A stretch of 64,000 nt of DNA from Undibacterium sp. CCC3.4 (GCF_034347425.1 NZ_CP133779.1:2914001-2978000); one strand, 5' to 3'. Shown: positions 46,973-56,712, numbered from the stretch's first letter. Made by a program: numbers and translations. The notes: generated by a model not told the origin, from the letters alone.

Positions 46973-46981
46973 GGGGGGGGG
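46973..46981. repeat. G9 mononucleotide tract upstream of the chemoreceptor gene
   Basis: Nine Gs on the plus strand lie 27 bases before the receptor ATG, in the leader. Length changes could alter transcription or translation start, but not the receptor reading frame. Confidence 0.8.
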
Positions 46982-47107
46982 ATTTGAATGCCGGCAAGAC
47001 ACAAAATTAGATTAAAAGCAATTTAGTGGACTAACTGGAACTTTACAATAATTTTCAATTTTTCGTTAGGATAAAATTGATTACAGTCATAAATAATTGG
47101 AAAATAT

Positions 47108-48097
47108 ATGAAGCTTGCAACGCTTAAAGATGGTTCCAGAGACGGTCAACTGATCGTTGTGGCGCGTGATTTGAAAACGGCCTGCATTGCCAACGGCATC
47201 GCCCCAAGCTTGCAAGCGGCGCTCGATGACTGGGGTTTCATCGCGCCGCAACTGGAAGCCTTGAGCTTGCGCTTGAATGCAGGACGGGCACCGAACAGTT
47301 TTGATTTTGTTGCAAAAAACTGCATGGCACCGCTGCCGCGGGCCTTTCAACGTGTGCATGCCTATGCCTACCCCAACCATCTTGCTCTGTTGCACCAAGC
47401 CGAGCAGACCGAGTTGCCCGCTGGTTTTTTGCATGAGCCACTGATGTATCAAGGCGGCAGCGATGCCTTGCTCGGCCCCTGCGATGACATCGTGCTCGCC
47501 TCGACCGATGGCGGGGTCGACTTCGAGAGTGGTATTGCGATCATCACCGGTGATGTGGCTATGGGCGTGAAAAGTCAGCATGCCGGCGAGCATATACGTT
47601 TGATTCTGTTATCCAACGAGGTGTCGCTGCGCGACTTGATGCCAGCCGAATCGGCCAAAGCCGCCGGCTTTATCCATGCCAAACCAGCTACGGCGTTTGC
47701 CCCGGTCGCACTGACACCCGATGAGCTCGGTGAGGCCTGGAAGGATGGCAAGCTGCATCTGCCCTTGCGTTCCAGCTTGAATCAGCGCTTGGTTGGGCAG
47801 CCTTTGGCTGGGGTCGACCTGGCATTTTCTTTTCCGCAACTCATTACTCATTTAGCCAAAACCCGCGCGGTCACGGCCGGCAGCCTGATCGGCTCTGGTC
47901 CAGTCTCGAACAAAGACGCTGGCAAGGGTTACAGTTGCATCGCCGAAAAACGGGCCTTGGAACAGCTTGCCACCGGCAGCGCCGTGACGCCGTACATGCA
48001 GTTCGGCGACAGCATCAAGATCGAGTTGTTTGATAAAAACGGCAAATCCGTGTTTGGTGCAATTGAGCAAAGCGTGGTTGAGGCGTTTTCCCGCTGA
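47108..48097 (+). CDS. Fumarylacetoacetate hydrolase family protein
   Basis: A 329-residue FAH-family enzyme (C-C bond hydrolase/decarboxylase/isomerase fold). It shows VDFESGIAIITGDV (metal-binding Glu region) and a C-terminal segment typical of the family; whether it is true fumarylacetoacetase or a related 2-keto-diacid hydrolase cannot be told, since no homogentisate-pathway genes are adjacent. Start ATG 47108 is preceded by TTGGAAAATAT. Convergent with the patatin gene, 15 bases apart. Confidence 0.85.
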   Translation: MKLATLKDGSRDGQLIVVARDLKTACIANGIAPSLQAALDDWGFIAPQLEALSLRLNAGRAPNSFDFVAKNCMAPLPRAFQRVHAYAYPNHLALLHQAEQTELPAGFLHEPLMYQGGSDALLGPCDDIVLASTDGGVDFESGIAIITGDVAMGVKSQHAGEHIRLILLSNEVSLRDLMPAESAKAAGFIHAKPATAFAPVALTPDELGEAWKDGKLHLPLRSSLNQRLVGQPLAGVDLAFSFPQLITHLAKTRAVTAGSLIGSGPVSNKDAGKGYSCIAEKRALEQLATGSAVTPYMQFGDSIKIELFDKNGKSVFGAIEQSVVEAFSR

Positions 48098-48112
48098 GGT
48101 GGGGCCGCGTGC

Positions 48113-50398
48113 TTATTGCCGGCCAAGTTGGAAAAAGACGTTTTTGGAGCCATTCTGCCCAACTGCAAAACCGAGATAAATCGGCCCCATAAAGCTATTA
48201 AAACCGGCAAAAACACTCAGACTTTTACGTAGCGAAGCGGCGGTGATTTCTTTGCCGGTGTCCCAGGTATTACCGAGTTCTAAAGAGGTGCCGAGGAATA
48301 AACTTTGTCCAGCCATTTCGAAATTGACTGCTCGCAATAAATATGTGGCACTGCCGTAAAGCATGTAATTGCCACGGAATTGATCTTGCTGATAGGCTGA
48401 TAAACGTTGAAATCCACCCAAAGTCGGGCCCATGGTTTGGTTGGCACCGCTATCTTTGACGAACAAGCCGGCACCGCTGAATTTCAGATTGACGCTGTGG
48501 TTGCTCCAACTGTGCGCCCAGACACTGTCGAGCGCGAGCTCTTGGAAATTGGTTTTTGATTTATCCAAGCCGGCGAACAAGCTGCCGCCAAGTTTATAGC
48601 CATCGCGCGGAAAACTGCTGTCGCTGAGCTGATCAATCACGACGCTGGTTTTGAACCCGAATTGTTGCAGGGTAGTGTGCGCTAGCGGATAGCTGCTGCT
48701 ATTACCCTGTGCATCGGTCAACTGAACCATACCAAGCTTGGGAGTAATATTGTACTGACTGAATAAGAAACCGATACGCGCTTCACCGAGTACGCTTTGC
48801 TCGCCTATGCGGAAGGCCAAGTCATTGCCGGCCTTGATAGTCCGCATACTGAATTCCGCCACACGGGTGTTGTCGATATAGGTGTTGAAGCTGTCTTGGC
48901 TGAACTCGGCGTAGGGTGCCAAGTACATGCCTTCGCGTTCGAACAGCGGTTGGCGCAATTCACTGTGCAGTTTGACGGTATTGCCGAGCTCAATGTCGTT
49001 GCGCCACTCCAAGCCGCCCGGTGTCAACCAAGGACGGCGATGCCCGACTTGCAAGCGATAGCCACCGACCCCATCGAAGCCGCTCGACAAACTCAAGCCG
49101 AAGCGTACAAAATGTGGTCCCCAATTGCGGCCGTTGGCTTTGATGCGCAAGCCATATTGTTGATCGCGTTGTATCAATTCATGGCCGATGCTATCGAATT
49201 CGCGCGCATTATTCAAGATAGCCAGCTTGCGATTGATGGTTTCGGCATTGTAGACGCTGCCGATTTCGATGGACAACTGACGACGGATATCTTGTTCGGG
49301 AACCGCGCCGTTGGTCTCGATATCAACAAAACCGATGCGTATGGTTGGTAGTTGCGGATTCAGGCGCATTTGTTGAGATGCTACAAATAAGTGTCCCGAT
49401 AAGTGTAGCTCAGATAATTTTTCGACCAGCGCGAGGGTCGCTTGTTCACCGATGACGCTGGCTTCTTTGGCGCGGTCGAAGTCGAGAAAGCCGATGTCAC
49501 GCAGGTCTGGTTCGATCAAGATATCTTGTGGGCGCAGCAGGGCTTTTTGCGCATGGACATTTTGTTCCGTCAAAATGTTGACCATTTGTTGGCTGATATT
49601 GAACAGCGTCTGTAATTTATCGCGTGGCAGCAGCGGTGTGCCGATATTGACGGCAATCACGATGTCAGCACCCATGCTGCGCGCGATGTCGACTGGTAAA
49701 TTGCGTACCAGCCCGCCATCCGACAGTAAACGTCCATCGATTTCCGTCGGTGCAAACACGCCCGGTGCCGCCATACTGGCGCGTATCGCTTTGTGCAGCG
49801 CACCTTTGTCGAACACTACCATCTGCCCAGTTTCGAGATCGGTGGCGATGGCGCGGAAGGGAATCGGCAGTTGATCGAAATTGATTGCCGGAGGCAAATG
49901 CGCAGTCCAATTTTGTATTAACTCCTGAAACTGGCTGGCCTGGGCTACCCCAGCCGGCAGTCTTACCCCCTCGCTGCTGACGCCAAGCGTGGCACCGAGC
50001 GGGTAAAGATCGTCTTCCTCGCGCACCGGTTGCGGCAGGTTGCGGCGGGCCACGCGGTCGAGCGCGATATCATTGAGTTTCAGATTTTCCAGCTTTTTTT
50101 CGATTTCCGTAGCAGACAAGCCGGCGGCATACAAGCCGCCCACCACCGCACCCATACTGGTGCCGGCGATGCAATCGATAGGAATATGCATGGCTTCGAG
50201 TTGCTTGAGTACACCGATATGGGCAAAGCCGCGGGCACCACCGCCAGACAAGGCCAGGCAAATTTTCGGAGCTTTCTGTGGTGTTACTTGTGTGGCAATA
50301 TTTTCAGCCTGGACCGTAAAAACGCTCAAAAGCAGAGGTAAAATAGCGAAAAAGTAAAAAAACAGTGGTTTGGGCGGCGAGTAAAGGCGAATGGGCAT
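48113..50398 (-). CDS. PlpD-like patatin phospholipase fused to POTRA and outer-membrane barrel (type Vd autotransporter)
   Basis: A 761-residue protein: signal peptide (1-31), patatin domain (about 45-310) with oxyanion loop GGGARG (52-57), nucleophile Ser81 in GTSMG and catalytic Asp227 in DGG, then a POTRA-like segment (about 330-410) and a C-terminal beta-barrel (about 430-761) related to Omp85/bacterial surface antigen. Proteins of this class (P. aeruginosa PlpD) secrete their own lipase. The last residues are FFQLGRQ, not the usual terminal Phe. Divergent from cysB, convergent with the FAH gene. Confidence 0.92.
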   Translation of the reverse strand: MPIRLYSPPKPLFFYFFAILPLLLSVFTVQAENIATQVTPQKAPKICLALSGGGARGFAHIGVLKQLEAMHIPIDCIAGTSMGAVVGGLYAAGLSATEIEKKLENLKLNDIALDRVARRNLPQPVREEDDLYPLGATLGVSSEGVRLPAGVAQASQFQELIQNWTAHLPPAINFDQLPIPFRAIATDLETGQMVVFDKGALHKAIRASMAAPGVFAPTEIDGRLLSDGGLVRNLPVDIARSMGADIVIAVNIGTPLLPRDKLQTLFNISQQMVNILTEQNVHAQKALLRPQDILIEPDLRDIGFLDFDRAKEASVIGEQATLALVEKLSELHLSGHLFVASQQMRLNPQLPTIRIGFVDIETNGAVPEQDIRRQLSIEIGSVYNAETINRKLAILNNAREFDSIGHELIQRDQQYGLRIKANGRNWGPHFVRFGLSLSSGFDGVGGYRLQVGHRRPWLTPGGLEWRNDIELGNTVKLHSELRQPLFEREGMYLAPYAEFSQDSFNTYIDNTRVAEFSMRTIKAGNDLAFRIGEQSVLGEARIGFLFSQYNITPKLGMVQLTDAQGNSSSYPLAHTTLQQFGFKTSVVIDQLSDSSFPRDGYKLGGSLFAGLDKSKTNFQELALDSVWAHSWSNHSVNLKFSGAGLFVKDSGANQTMGPTLGGFQRLSAYQQDQFRGNYMLYGSATYLLRAVNFEMAGQSLFLGTSLELGNTWDTGKEITAASLRKSLSVFAGFNSFMGPIYLGFAVGQNGSKNVFFQLGRQ

Positions 50399-50489
50399 GG
50401 AATTTTTATCGTGGTCTCTATATACTTCAGGGAGTATAACAATTTAGCTTTACCAAAGCTTGCAAGTATAAGCAAACTCCAATTTCTCT

Positions 50490-51431
50490 ATGAATCTACA
50501 TCAATTGCGCTTTGTGCGCGAAGCAGTCAGGCAGAATTTTAATCTGACTGAAGCCGCCAAGGCACTGTTTACTTCGCAGCCTGGCGTTTCCAAGGCCATT
50601 ATCGAGCTCGAAGAAGAGCTCGGCGTCGATATTTTCACTCGCCACGGCAAGCGTATTCGCGGTTTGACCGAGCCTGGGCGGGCGGTATTGAAGTCGGTCG
50701 AAGTGATCATGCAGGAAATTGACGGCTTGAAACGCATCGGCAAAGAATATGCCGCGCAAGACAGTGGCAGCTTCACCATCGCCACGACGCATACACAGGC
50801 GCGCTATGCCTTGCCCAAGGTTGTGCAAGCTTTCATGCAAAAATATCCTAAGGTGCGTTTGTCACTATTGCAGGGTAATCCCAAGCAAATCGCCGAAATG
50901 GTCATGCGTGACCAAGCCGATATCGTCATTGCAACCGAAGCCATTGCTGGTTTTGATGGCTTGATTTCCTTGCCTTGTTATCAGTGGGAGCATTTGGTAG
51001 TCGTGCCGCTTGAGCATCCGCTGCTGAAACTGAAACACGTCACGCTGGAAGATATTGTCCAGTATCCGCTGGTCACGTATGATGCGGCGTTTGCCGGTCG
51101 CAGCAAGATCGACCATGCATTTACGATACGCAATCTCAAGCCCGATATTTTGCTCGAAGCCATCGATGCCGATGTCATCAAGACCTATGTCGAACTCGGC
51201 ATGGGTATCGGCATCATCGCTGGCATGGCTTTTGATGCTGAACGGGATAAGAATTTGCGTGCCATTCCGGTCGGACATCTGTTCGGCATGAATGTTTCGC
51301 GCGTGGCAATCAAGCAGGGTGCGTATTTGCGCAGCTATATTTATACCTTCATCGAATTGCTCAATCCTGCCTTGACGCGCAAGATGGTCGAGAGTGCCAT
51401 GCAGGGCCACGGCGACAATTACGAACTGTAA
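50490..51431 (+). CDS. cysB: LysR-type regulator CysB (sulfur assimilation)
   Basis: Activates cysteine-biosynthesis and sulfate-uptake genes when bound to N-acetylserine. The 313-residue protein has an N-terminal winged HTH (NLTEAAKALFTSQPGVSKAII) and a CysB-type effector domain (ATTHTQARYALPKVVQAF, EAIDADVIKTYVELGMGIGII), and length and sequence match CysB closely. It starts divergently from the patatin gene within about 90 bases. Cbl/SsuR relatives are alternative readings. Confidence 0.9.
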   Translation: MNLHQLRFVREAVRQNFNLTEAAKALFTSQPGVSKAIIELEEELGVDIFTRHGKRIRGLTEPGRAVLKSVEVIMQEIDGLKRIGKEYAAQDSGSFTIATTHTQARYALPKVVQAFMQKYPKVRLSLLQGNPKQIAEMVMRDQADIVIATEAIAGFDGLISLPCYQWEHLVVVPLEHPLLKLKHVTLEDIVQYPLVTYDAAFAGRSKIDHAFTIRNLKPDILLEAIDADVIKTYVELGMGIGIIAGMAFDAERDKNLRAIPVGHLFGMNVSRVAIKQGAYLRSYIYTFIELLNPALTRKMVESAMQGHGDNYEL

Positions 51432-51490
51432 TGGCCCGCCAGCGGGCTGTTCCGGGCAGCGAGCTCCATCGCTGTCGACTAAAATTTTGA

Positions 51491-52159
51491 ATGAGTGAAC
51501 CAAGAATGACCCCACAGACGATGCGTGATTATTATGCTCAGCGCGCGCAAAGCTTAGAGCAAGTTTATCAAAAACCGGAACGCCAGACCGACTTGCGTGA
51601 AATGCATGAGCGCGTTCGCGAAGTGCTCAAAGGCCAGCGCGTGCTGGAATTAGCCTGCGGAACCGGTTATTGGACCGAAAAATATGCACCACTGGCCAGC
51701 AGCGTGCATGCGACCGATATCAACCAAAGCATGCTCGATATCGCCGGCACGAAAACCTATCCGGCCGGTAAAGTGACACTGGCCTTGGCCGATATATTCG
51801 ATCTGCCTGATGCGCCGGCCGATGCGTACAGCGCCTGTTTTGCCGGCTGTTTCTGGTCGCACGTGAAACGCGAAGAGCAAGTCGCGGTATTGAGTAAGCT
51901 CAGTAAAGGTGCGGGCAAGGGTACGATGCTCGTGCTGTTAGATAATAACTATGTCGAAGGCAGCAGTACTACCATTGCACGCACCGATTTGGAAGGTAAT
52001 ACCTTTCAGTTCCGCATGCAAGAAGACGGCACCCGCGTCGCCATCGTTAAAAACTTCCCGACCGACAGCGCCTTGCGCAAAAAGTTTGGTGCCTTGGTGC
52101 GCGATATCCGCATCGTGCGCAATGAGCACTACTGGCTCTTGACTTGCATCTTGAAATAA
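51491..52159 (+). CDS. SAM-dependent methyltransferase (class I)
   Basis: A 222-residue enzyme with motif I VLELACGTGYWT near 50-61, then DINQSML and an ADIFDLP post-motif stretch, typical of the Rossmann-fold methyltransferases of unknown substrate. Start ATG 51491 gives MSEPRMTPQT; a second ATG five codons later is possible. It follows cysB by 59 bases. Confidence 0.75.
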   Translation: MSEPRMTPQTMRDYYAQRAQSLEQVYQKPERQTDLREMHERVREVLKGQRVLELACGTGYWTEKYAPLASSVHATDINQSMLDIAGTKTYPAGKVTLALADIFDLPDAPADAYSACFAGCFWSHVKREEQVAVLSKLSKGAGKGTMLVLLDNNYVEGSSTTIARTDLEGNTFQFRMQEDGTRVAIVKNFPTDSALRKKFGALVRDIRIVRNEHYWLLTCILK

Positions 52160-52229
52160 TAAGTCTAGTATTGTTCCTCAATATTGAGCCATGCTACATT
52201 GTGGCCATTCTCAAGCCAAAGGAACAGAT

Positions 52230-52526
52230 ATGGATTTATCAGCATGCACAACAGCAATTCGCACTAAAGTCGGTGACGACAGTGGATTAAATGCGACATT
52301 GAAATTTGATTGCGGCAGCGATGGCGTGGTCTTCGTCGATGCACTCACCACCCCTAACACGGTGTCGAATGACAATGCCGAAGCCGCTTGCACGATTTCG
52401 ATTTCGCTCGAAAACTTGGCAGCCTTGCTCACCGGTCAATTGAACCCGATGAATGGTTTCATGATGGGTAAGCTGAAAGTCGCCGGCGACATGGGCATCG
52501 CGATGCGCTTGCAAACCGTCGTCTGA
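52230..52526 (+). CDS. SCP2 sterol-binding domain protein
   Basis: A 98-residue protein that is a single SCP-2 domain: central TISISLENLAALLTGQLNPMNGFMMGKLKVAGDMGIAMRL, with a hydrophobic tunnel region for acyl chains or lipids. Family members bind lipids or CoA esters. AAAGGAAC before ATG 52230 decides the start over 52191. It is followed by the ferredoxin after 28 bases. Confidence 0.85.
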   Translation: MDLSACTTAIRTKVGDDSGLNATLKFDCGSDGVVFVDALTTPNTVSNDNAEAACTISISLENLAALLTGQLNPMNGFMMGKLKVAGDMGIAMRLQTVV

Positions 52527-52554
52527 AGTATATTAGCAGGCCGCCCAACAGCTT

Positions 52555-52887
52555 ATGGATCTCAGTATTCAAGAAAACCATGACGCGCACTTGCTGACGC
52601 TCTTGCCTCAGCAATGGCAATGTGTTGTGCCGGCTGCTTACACACTCTTGCAAGCCGCCGCCGCGGCGGGCATTGTCTTACCCAGTTCTTGCCGCAACGG
52701 AACGTGCCGAACCTGTTTGTGTCGCTTGGAAGCGGGGCAAATACATTACGGCATCGATTGGCCCGGCTTGAGCGCAGAAGAAAAACAAGAAGGTTGGATC
52801 TTACCCTGCGTGGCACTGGCCGACAGCGCGCTGACTTTGCGTGTGCCGGCCGCGCGCCGTATCAGTGCTGTGGCTGAAAAGCCGTAA
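52555..52887 (+). CDS. Small [2Fe-2S] plant-type ferredoxin
   Basis: A 110-residue electron carrier with the plant-type cluster pattern: Cys at about 46, 51, 54 (SCRNGTCRTC) and a fourth Cys near 84 in WILPCVA. No strong Shine-Dalgarno site precedes ATG 52555. Its 3' end overlaps the CapA-family gene on the other strand by 26 bases. Confidence 0.85.
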   Translation: MDLSIQENHDAHLLTLLPQQWQCVVPAAYTLLQAAAAAGIVLPSSCRNGTCRTCLCRLEAGQIHYGIDWPGLSAEEKQEGWILPCVALADSALTLRVPAARRISAVAEKP

Positions 52888-53878
52888 GGCGATTGCTGCA
52901 CTGTTGCACACTACCATCACCATGCGCGCACGGTGTCACGGCCTGCGCTGACGGTGCCGGAATACCCTCGTCATCGAGATCGGCGGCACGCGTATCCCAA
53001 GCCGTCACGCCCTTGGCGCTGATGTTTAAGCGCAACACCCAACCATGGGTCTGGGCATCATTGTCGAGCGAATCCATCAAAAAATTACCCAAGCTGTAAA
53101 TAATCGGCTTACCGTCAACATATTCAATATCCTGCGTCACATGCGGGTGGCCACCGATCACGGCGTCGGCACCAGCTTGTATCATGCTGCGCGCTAAAGC
53201 GCGCTGACGCGGACTGGCTGTGGGCTCGTTTTCCCAGCCCCAGTGCATGAAGGGAATGACGATGTCGGCGTGGTAATGCGTGCGCGCACGTCGTATATCG
53301 GCCACGACTTGCTCTTCCTCGCTCCAGGCAATGCCGGCTGCGCCCGTATTTGCTTCAAAACTGCGCGGCATGAATTCATCGTAGCCGAGCAAAGCAATGC
53401 GGATACCTTTGCGCTCGAAGATCAAGGGAGTATGAGCGGCCAGCAAATCGCGTCCGCCACCAAAATACGGTAATTGTTCTTGCTCAAGATGGCCGAGCAT
53501 CTCTACGAAAGCGGCTTTGCCAAAATCACCGGAATGATTATTGGCAATCGATACTGCATCAAAGTAATGATGCAGCAGCGGTAAAGTGCTCGGTTTGGCG
53601 CGGAAAGTAAAGTTTTTATCGGCCGGCTTGCCGCTGGTGGCCACCACACATTCGAGGTTCGCGATGCGGATATCGGTACTGGCAAGAATGGCCGCATAGC
53701 GTGCCAGCGGATCTTTGCCATCGGCAATCCACTTACCTGGCGCACCATCGAGCACGATATCGCCGGCAAATAACAGGCTCACCGTCGGCGGCACGGTGGC
53801 GGCCTGTCCGGCAGGGGTGGCGCACAAGCACAGTGCGCCAGTGAGGGCGGCAGCGCCGCGCAACAGGGTAGGGATCAT
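52862..53878 (-). CDS. CapA-family metallophosphatase-like secreted protein
   Basis: The 338-residue precursor has a signal peptide (about 1-26) and the CapA/PGA-synthesis fold of the calcineurin-like superfamily: LLFAGDIVLDG, NLECVV, ANNHSGDFG, MHWGWENEP and GGHPHVTQ. CapA proteins are needed for poly-gamma-glutamate capsule in some bacteria, but many are of unknown function. Its start overlaps the stop of the small upstream gene (ATGA). Confidence 0.85.
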   Translation of the reverse strand: MIPTLLRGAAALTGALCLCATPAGQAATVPPTVSLLFAGDIVLDGAPGKWIADGKDPLARYAAILASTDIRIANLECVVATSGKPADKNFTFRAKPSTLPLLHHYFDAVSIANNHSGDFGKAAFVEMLGHLEQEQLPYFGGGRDLLAAHTPLIFERKGIRIALLGYDEFMPRSFEANTGAAGIAWSEEEQVVADIRRARTHYHADIVIPFMHWGWENEPTASPRQRALARSMIQAGADAVIGGHPHVTQDIEYVDGKPIIYSLGNFLMDSLDNDAQTHGWVLRLNISAKGVTAWDTRAADLDDEGIPAPSAQAVTPCAHGDGSVQQCSNRLTAFQPQH

Positions 53879-54291
53879 GGTAAAGGGTTTTCTAAAGTAC
53901 AGTCATATTGCAATTCGCGTTCCAGTTCGCCGGCATACAACATAGTATGTGGCCCCAAGGGCAAGCGACCCGCGGCGTGCGGAAACGGTGGCGCATAACT
54001 GGCTTGTTGTATCGGCACATCACCATGCCAAGTCTGAAAATACGCATACAGTTTGATATAGTCGATACGCGCATCCTGGCCAATCATGGCAGCCTTGAAC
54101 TTAAAGCGCCCGCCGACATCGGTGAGTGGGATATGATAGGGGTCGCTACTGAGCTGCGCCTCGATGGTTTGCGTTTCACCGCCGTAGGTCAATTGGCAGC
54201 GTAATATGGGGGTGGCCTGAACGGTAGCGCTGGTGCAGGCCCACACCCACACTATCAGTAACGGATTGCGGCAAAGTAAAGGAAGGCGCAT
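53875..54291 (-). CDS. Small secreted hypothetical protein coupled to capA-like gene
   Basis: A 138-residue protein from ATG 54291 (GAAAG upstream; 54306 adds five residues) with a signal peptide (to about residue 27, cleaved before TPILRC). The mature part has two Cys (ILRCQLTYGG and LQYDCTLENP), which could form a disulfide. I do not recognise a family. The 4-base overlap with the CapA-type gene suggests they work together. Confidence 0.6.
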   Translation of the reverse strand: MRLPLLCRNPLLIVWVWACTSATVQATPILRCQLTYGGETQTIEAQLSSDPYHIPLTDVGGRFKFKAAMIGQDARIDYIKLYAYFQTWHGDVPIQQASYAPPFPHAAGRLPLGPHTMLYAGELERELQYDCTLENPLP

Positions 54292-54370
54292 CTTGCTTTC
54301 AATCAAAATATCAGAACCGCCATGATAGTCGTAAATATGGTGACCAGGTAAGTGTGAAGAGCAACAGGCA

Positions 54371-54453
54371 CCGTGGTTTAAAAATGCAAATAAATAGATT
54401 AATTTAGTTTATCTGCAAATTTATTTACCACGGATGAAAATTATGAGTATAAT
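54371..54453 (+). promoter_or_regulatory. Promoter and overlapping palindrome of the cold-shock gene
   Basis: TATAAT at 54448-54453 with TTTACC at 54424-54429 (18-base spacer) is a plausible promoter; the transcript leader would be about 105 bases, as in csp genes. CCGTGGT (54371-54377) and ACCACGG (54427-54433), with AT-rich partial complementarity between, form a 63-base palindrome that overlaps the -35. The remaining leader (54454-54564) has no recognised structure. Confidence 0.5.
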
Positions 54454-54564
54454 CAGATAGTCGTTGAGATTCAAAGTGGTGGTGCAGTATCAGTCTGTCA
54501 TTTCTTACTTGGTTGAAACGATCTATCGGGCAAGTGCCCACATTAACTGAAATAGGAAATTGTA

Positions 54565-54768
54565 ATGGCAACAGGTATTGTTAAATGGTTCAATGATTCT
54601 AAAGGTTTTGGTTTCATTACTCCTGATGAAGGTGGTGAAGATTTGTTCGCTCACTTCTCCGCTATCGTATCTTCCGGCTTCAAATCTTTGAAAGAAAACC
54701 AACGCGTTTCTTTCGAAGTAACGACAGGCCCTAAAGGTAAGCAAGCTTCGAACATCGCTCCTCTGTAA
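54565..54768 (+). CDS. cspA: Cold-shock protein (CspA family)
   Basis: A 67-residue RNA/DNA chaperone: [11 protein letters not shown] (RNP1, 8-18) and DLFAHFS (RNP2, near 26-32). It melts mRNA structure, especially at low temperature. Followed by a strong terminator, so it is monocistronic. Which csp paralogue is not certain. Confidence 0.95.
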   Translation: MATGIVKWFNDSKGFGFITPDEGGEDLFAHFSAIVSSGFKSLKENQRVSFEVTTGPKGKQASNIAPL

Positions 54769-54805
54769 TAAGACATGCGATAGGCTCCTGAAAAAGCCAT
54801 GTTGT

Positions 54806-54838
54806 AAAAAATCCCCGACATGTCGGGGATTTTTTTTA
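54806..54838 (+). terminator. Rho-independent terminator of the cold-shock gene
   Basis: ATCCCCGACATGTCGGGGAT palindrome flanked by A6 and T8. Confidence 0.95.
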
Positions 54839-54990
54839 TTAATCGCAAAAGTGTTTCAATAAAGCTGCAAATCAACTTTATACTATGTCCAGAGTAATTG
54901 CGGAAACATTGCTCTTTATCAACATCGATAAATATATATCCGGTACGCTGGCGCTTGAGCTGTCAGACCGACGGGGGAGAGAGAAAAATA

Positions 54991-56691
54991 ATGTTTACTT
55001 TGACGATCAGACTGCGCTTAATCGGCACCATGGCCTTTATGGCGATCATGCTAACCATCGGTGGCTTGATGGGTATTTACGGCGTACGTAACAGCAATGC
55101 CGCGATTCAGGAATTATTTACCAATCAGTTGCCGGCTGTTGATAATCTTGGGCGTTCCGGTTATGAATTGATGCGCTCACGTGTGACACTTGACCGCGTG
55201 ATTATGCATCCGGAAGACGCGAATGCCGCGCTGACCATCAAAAAAGCCGAAGACTATATGGTCAAATCGGATAAGGCCTTTGAAAACTACATGAATTTAC
55301 CGCAAGACGGCGAAGAGAAAAAACTTGCCGCTGAAGTGCTGGTGGTGCGCGATAAATTTGTCAAAGAAGCCGAGTTGCCCATATTAGCGGCGCTCAAGGC
55401 AGGCAATAAAGACGAAGCTGATCGCATTAATATGACGCTGGTACCCGCTTTGTTTTCCGCCTATTCCGATAAAATTACAGAACTTAATGCCTATCAATTC
55501 ACCAGTGCCACGGCTGATTTGAAGAAGAATCAGAGTGAGTTCACCACCTTCATCTGGGTCGATATTCTCGGCGTATTGGCCGGCTTGACTGCTGTATTCA
55601 TCTCCGCCTACTTTTTACTACGTGCCATTGCTCACCCTTTGCAGCAAGCTTTATTGCAATTCACTGCCATCGGTAACGGCGATCTGACCAATCAGATCAA
55701 GCCGGAATCGAACGATGAAATGGGGCAACTTGTCTCCGGTTTGGAAAATATGCGCCAAAGCTTGGTACAAACCGTGACCATGGTCAGACAGAGCAGCGGC
55801 TCCATCGCCGTCTCGGCTACCGAGATTGCCAGCGGGAATATGGATTTATCTTCACGTACCGAACAACAAGCCGCCAGCCTGGAAGAAACCGCTTCCTCGA
55901 TGGAAGAATTGACATCGACAGTGCAACAAAATGCCGACAATGCACGTCAAGCCAATACCCTGGCGCTGACCGCTTCGGAAGTGGCCAGCAAGGGCGGGCG
56001 CGTGGTGAGTAATGTGGTGCATACCATGTCATCGATCAAAGAGAGTTCGAAGAAAATTGTCGATATCATCGGTGTCATCGATGGCATTGCGTTTCAAACC
56101 AATATTTTGGCCTTGAATGCGGCGGTCGAAGCAGCACGTGCCGGTGAGCAAGGCCGCGGTTTCGCCGTGGTAGCCAGCGAAGTACGTAACCTGGCTCAGC
56201 GCTCGGCCGGTGCAGCGAAGGAAATCAAGGAATTGATCAGCAATTCGGTCGACAAAGTCGAAGAAGGTTCGCGACTGGTCGATGATGCCGGCAAAACCAT
56301 GGAAGAAATTGTCGTCTCGATCAAGAGTGTTGCCGATATCATGGCTGAAATCACCGCCGCCAGTAATGAGCAAAGTGATGGCATTTCGCAGGTGAACCAA
56401 GCTATTGCGAAAATGGATGAGGCGACTCAGCAAAATGCCGCACTCGTCGAACAAGCCGCGGCTGCAGCCGGCAGTATGCGTGACCAAGCGAATAACCTCA
56501 ATCACGCGGTCGGTATTTTCAAAGTGCAGGCCAATGAAGCGGTCGCGCAGCCAACAGTTGTCGCGCCACCGCGCGCTGTACCACGTGCGGCGGCACACAA
56601 ACCGAAAGTTGCTTTGAAGGCCATTTCCTCAGCCTCAGTGGCAAGGAAATCGTCCGCGGCCGCCAAGGCAGACGAATGGGAAGAGTTTTAA
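54991..56691 (+). CDS. Methyl-accepting chemotaxis protein (4HB-HAMP-MCP)
   Basis: A 566-residue receptor from ATG 54991, preceded by GGGGGAGAG. Membrane helices near 11-33 and 190-212, a periplasmic four-helix bundle between, HAMP, then a signalling domain nearly identical in plan to the receptor at 45236, with a Pro/Ala-rich tail ending EWEEF. The two receptors probably share CheR/CheB tethering. The frame to 54898 adds 31 unsupported residues. Confidence 0.93.
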   Translation: MFTLTIRLRLIGTMAFMAIMLTIGGLMGIYGVRNSNAAIQELFTNQLPAVDNLGRSGYELMRSRVTLDRVIMHPEDANAALTIKKAEDYMVKSDKAFENYMNLPQDGEEKKLAAEVLVVRDKFVKEAELPILAALKAGNKDEADRINMTLVPALFSAYSDKITELNAYQFTSATADLKKNQSEFTTFIWVDILGVLAGLTAVFISAYFLLRAIAHPLQQALLQFTAIGNGDLTNQIKPESNDEMGQLVSGLENMRQSLVQTVTMVRQSSGSIAVSATEIASGNMDLSSRTEQQAASLEETASSMEELTSTVQQNADNARQANTLALTASEVASKGGRVVSNVVHTMSSIKESSKKIVDIIGVIDGIAFQTNILALNAAVEAARAGEQGRGFAVVASEVRNLAQRSAGAAKEIKELISNSVDKVEEGSRLVDDAGKTMEEIVVSIKSVADIMAEITAASNEQSDGISQVNQAIAKMDEATQQNAALVEQAAAAAGSMRDQANNLNHAVGIFKVQANEAVAQPTVVAPPRAVPRAAAHKPKVALKAISSASVARKSSAAAKADEWEEF

Positions 56692-56712
56692 AGCATCGTT
56701 TCTGATACAGTT

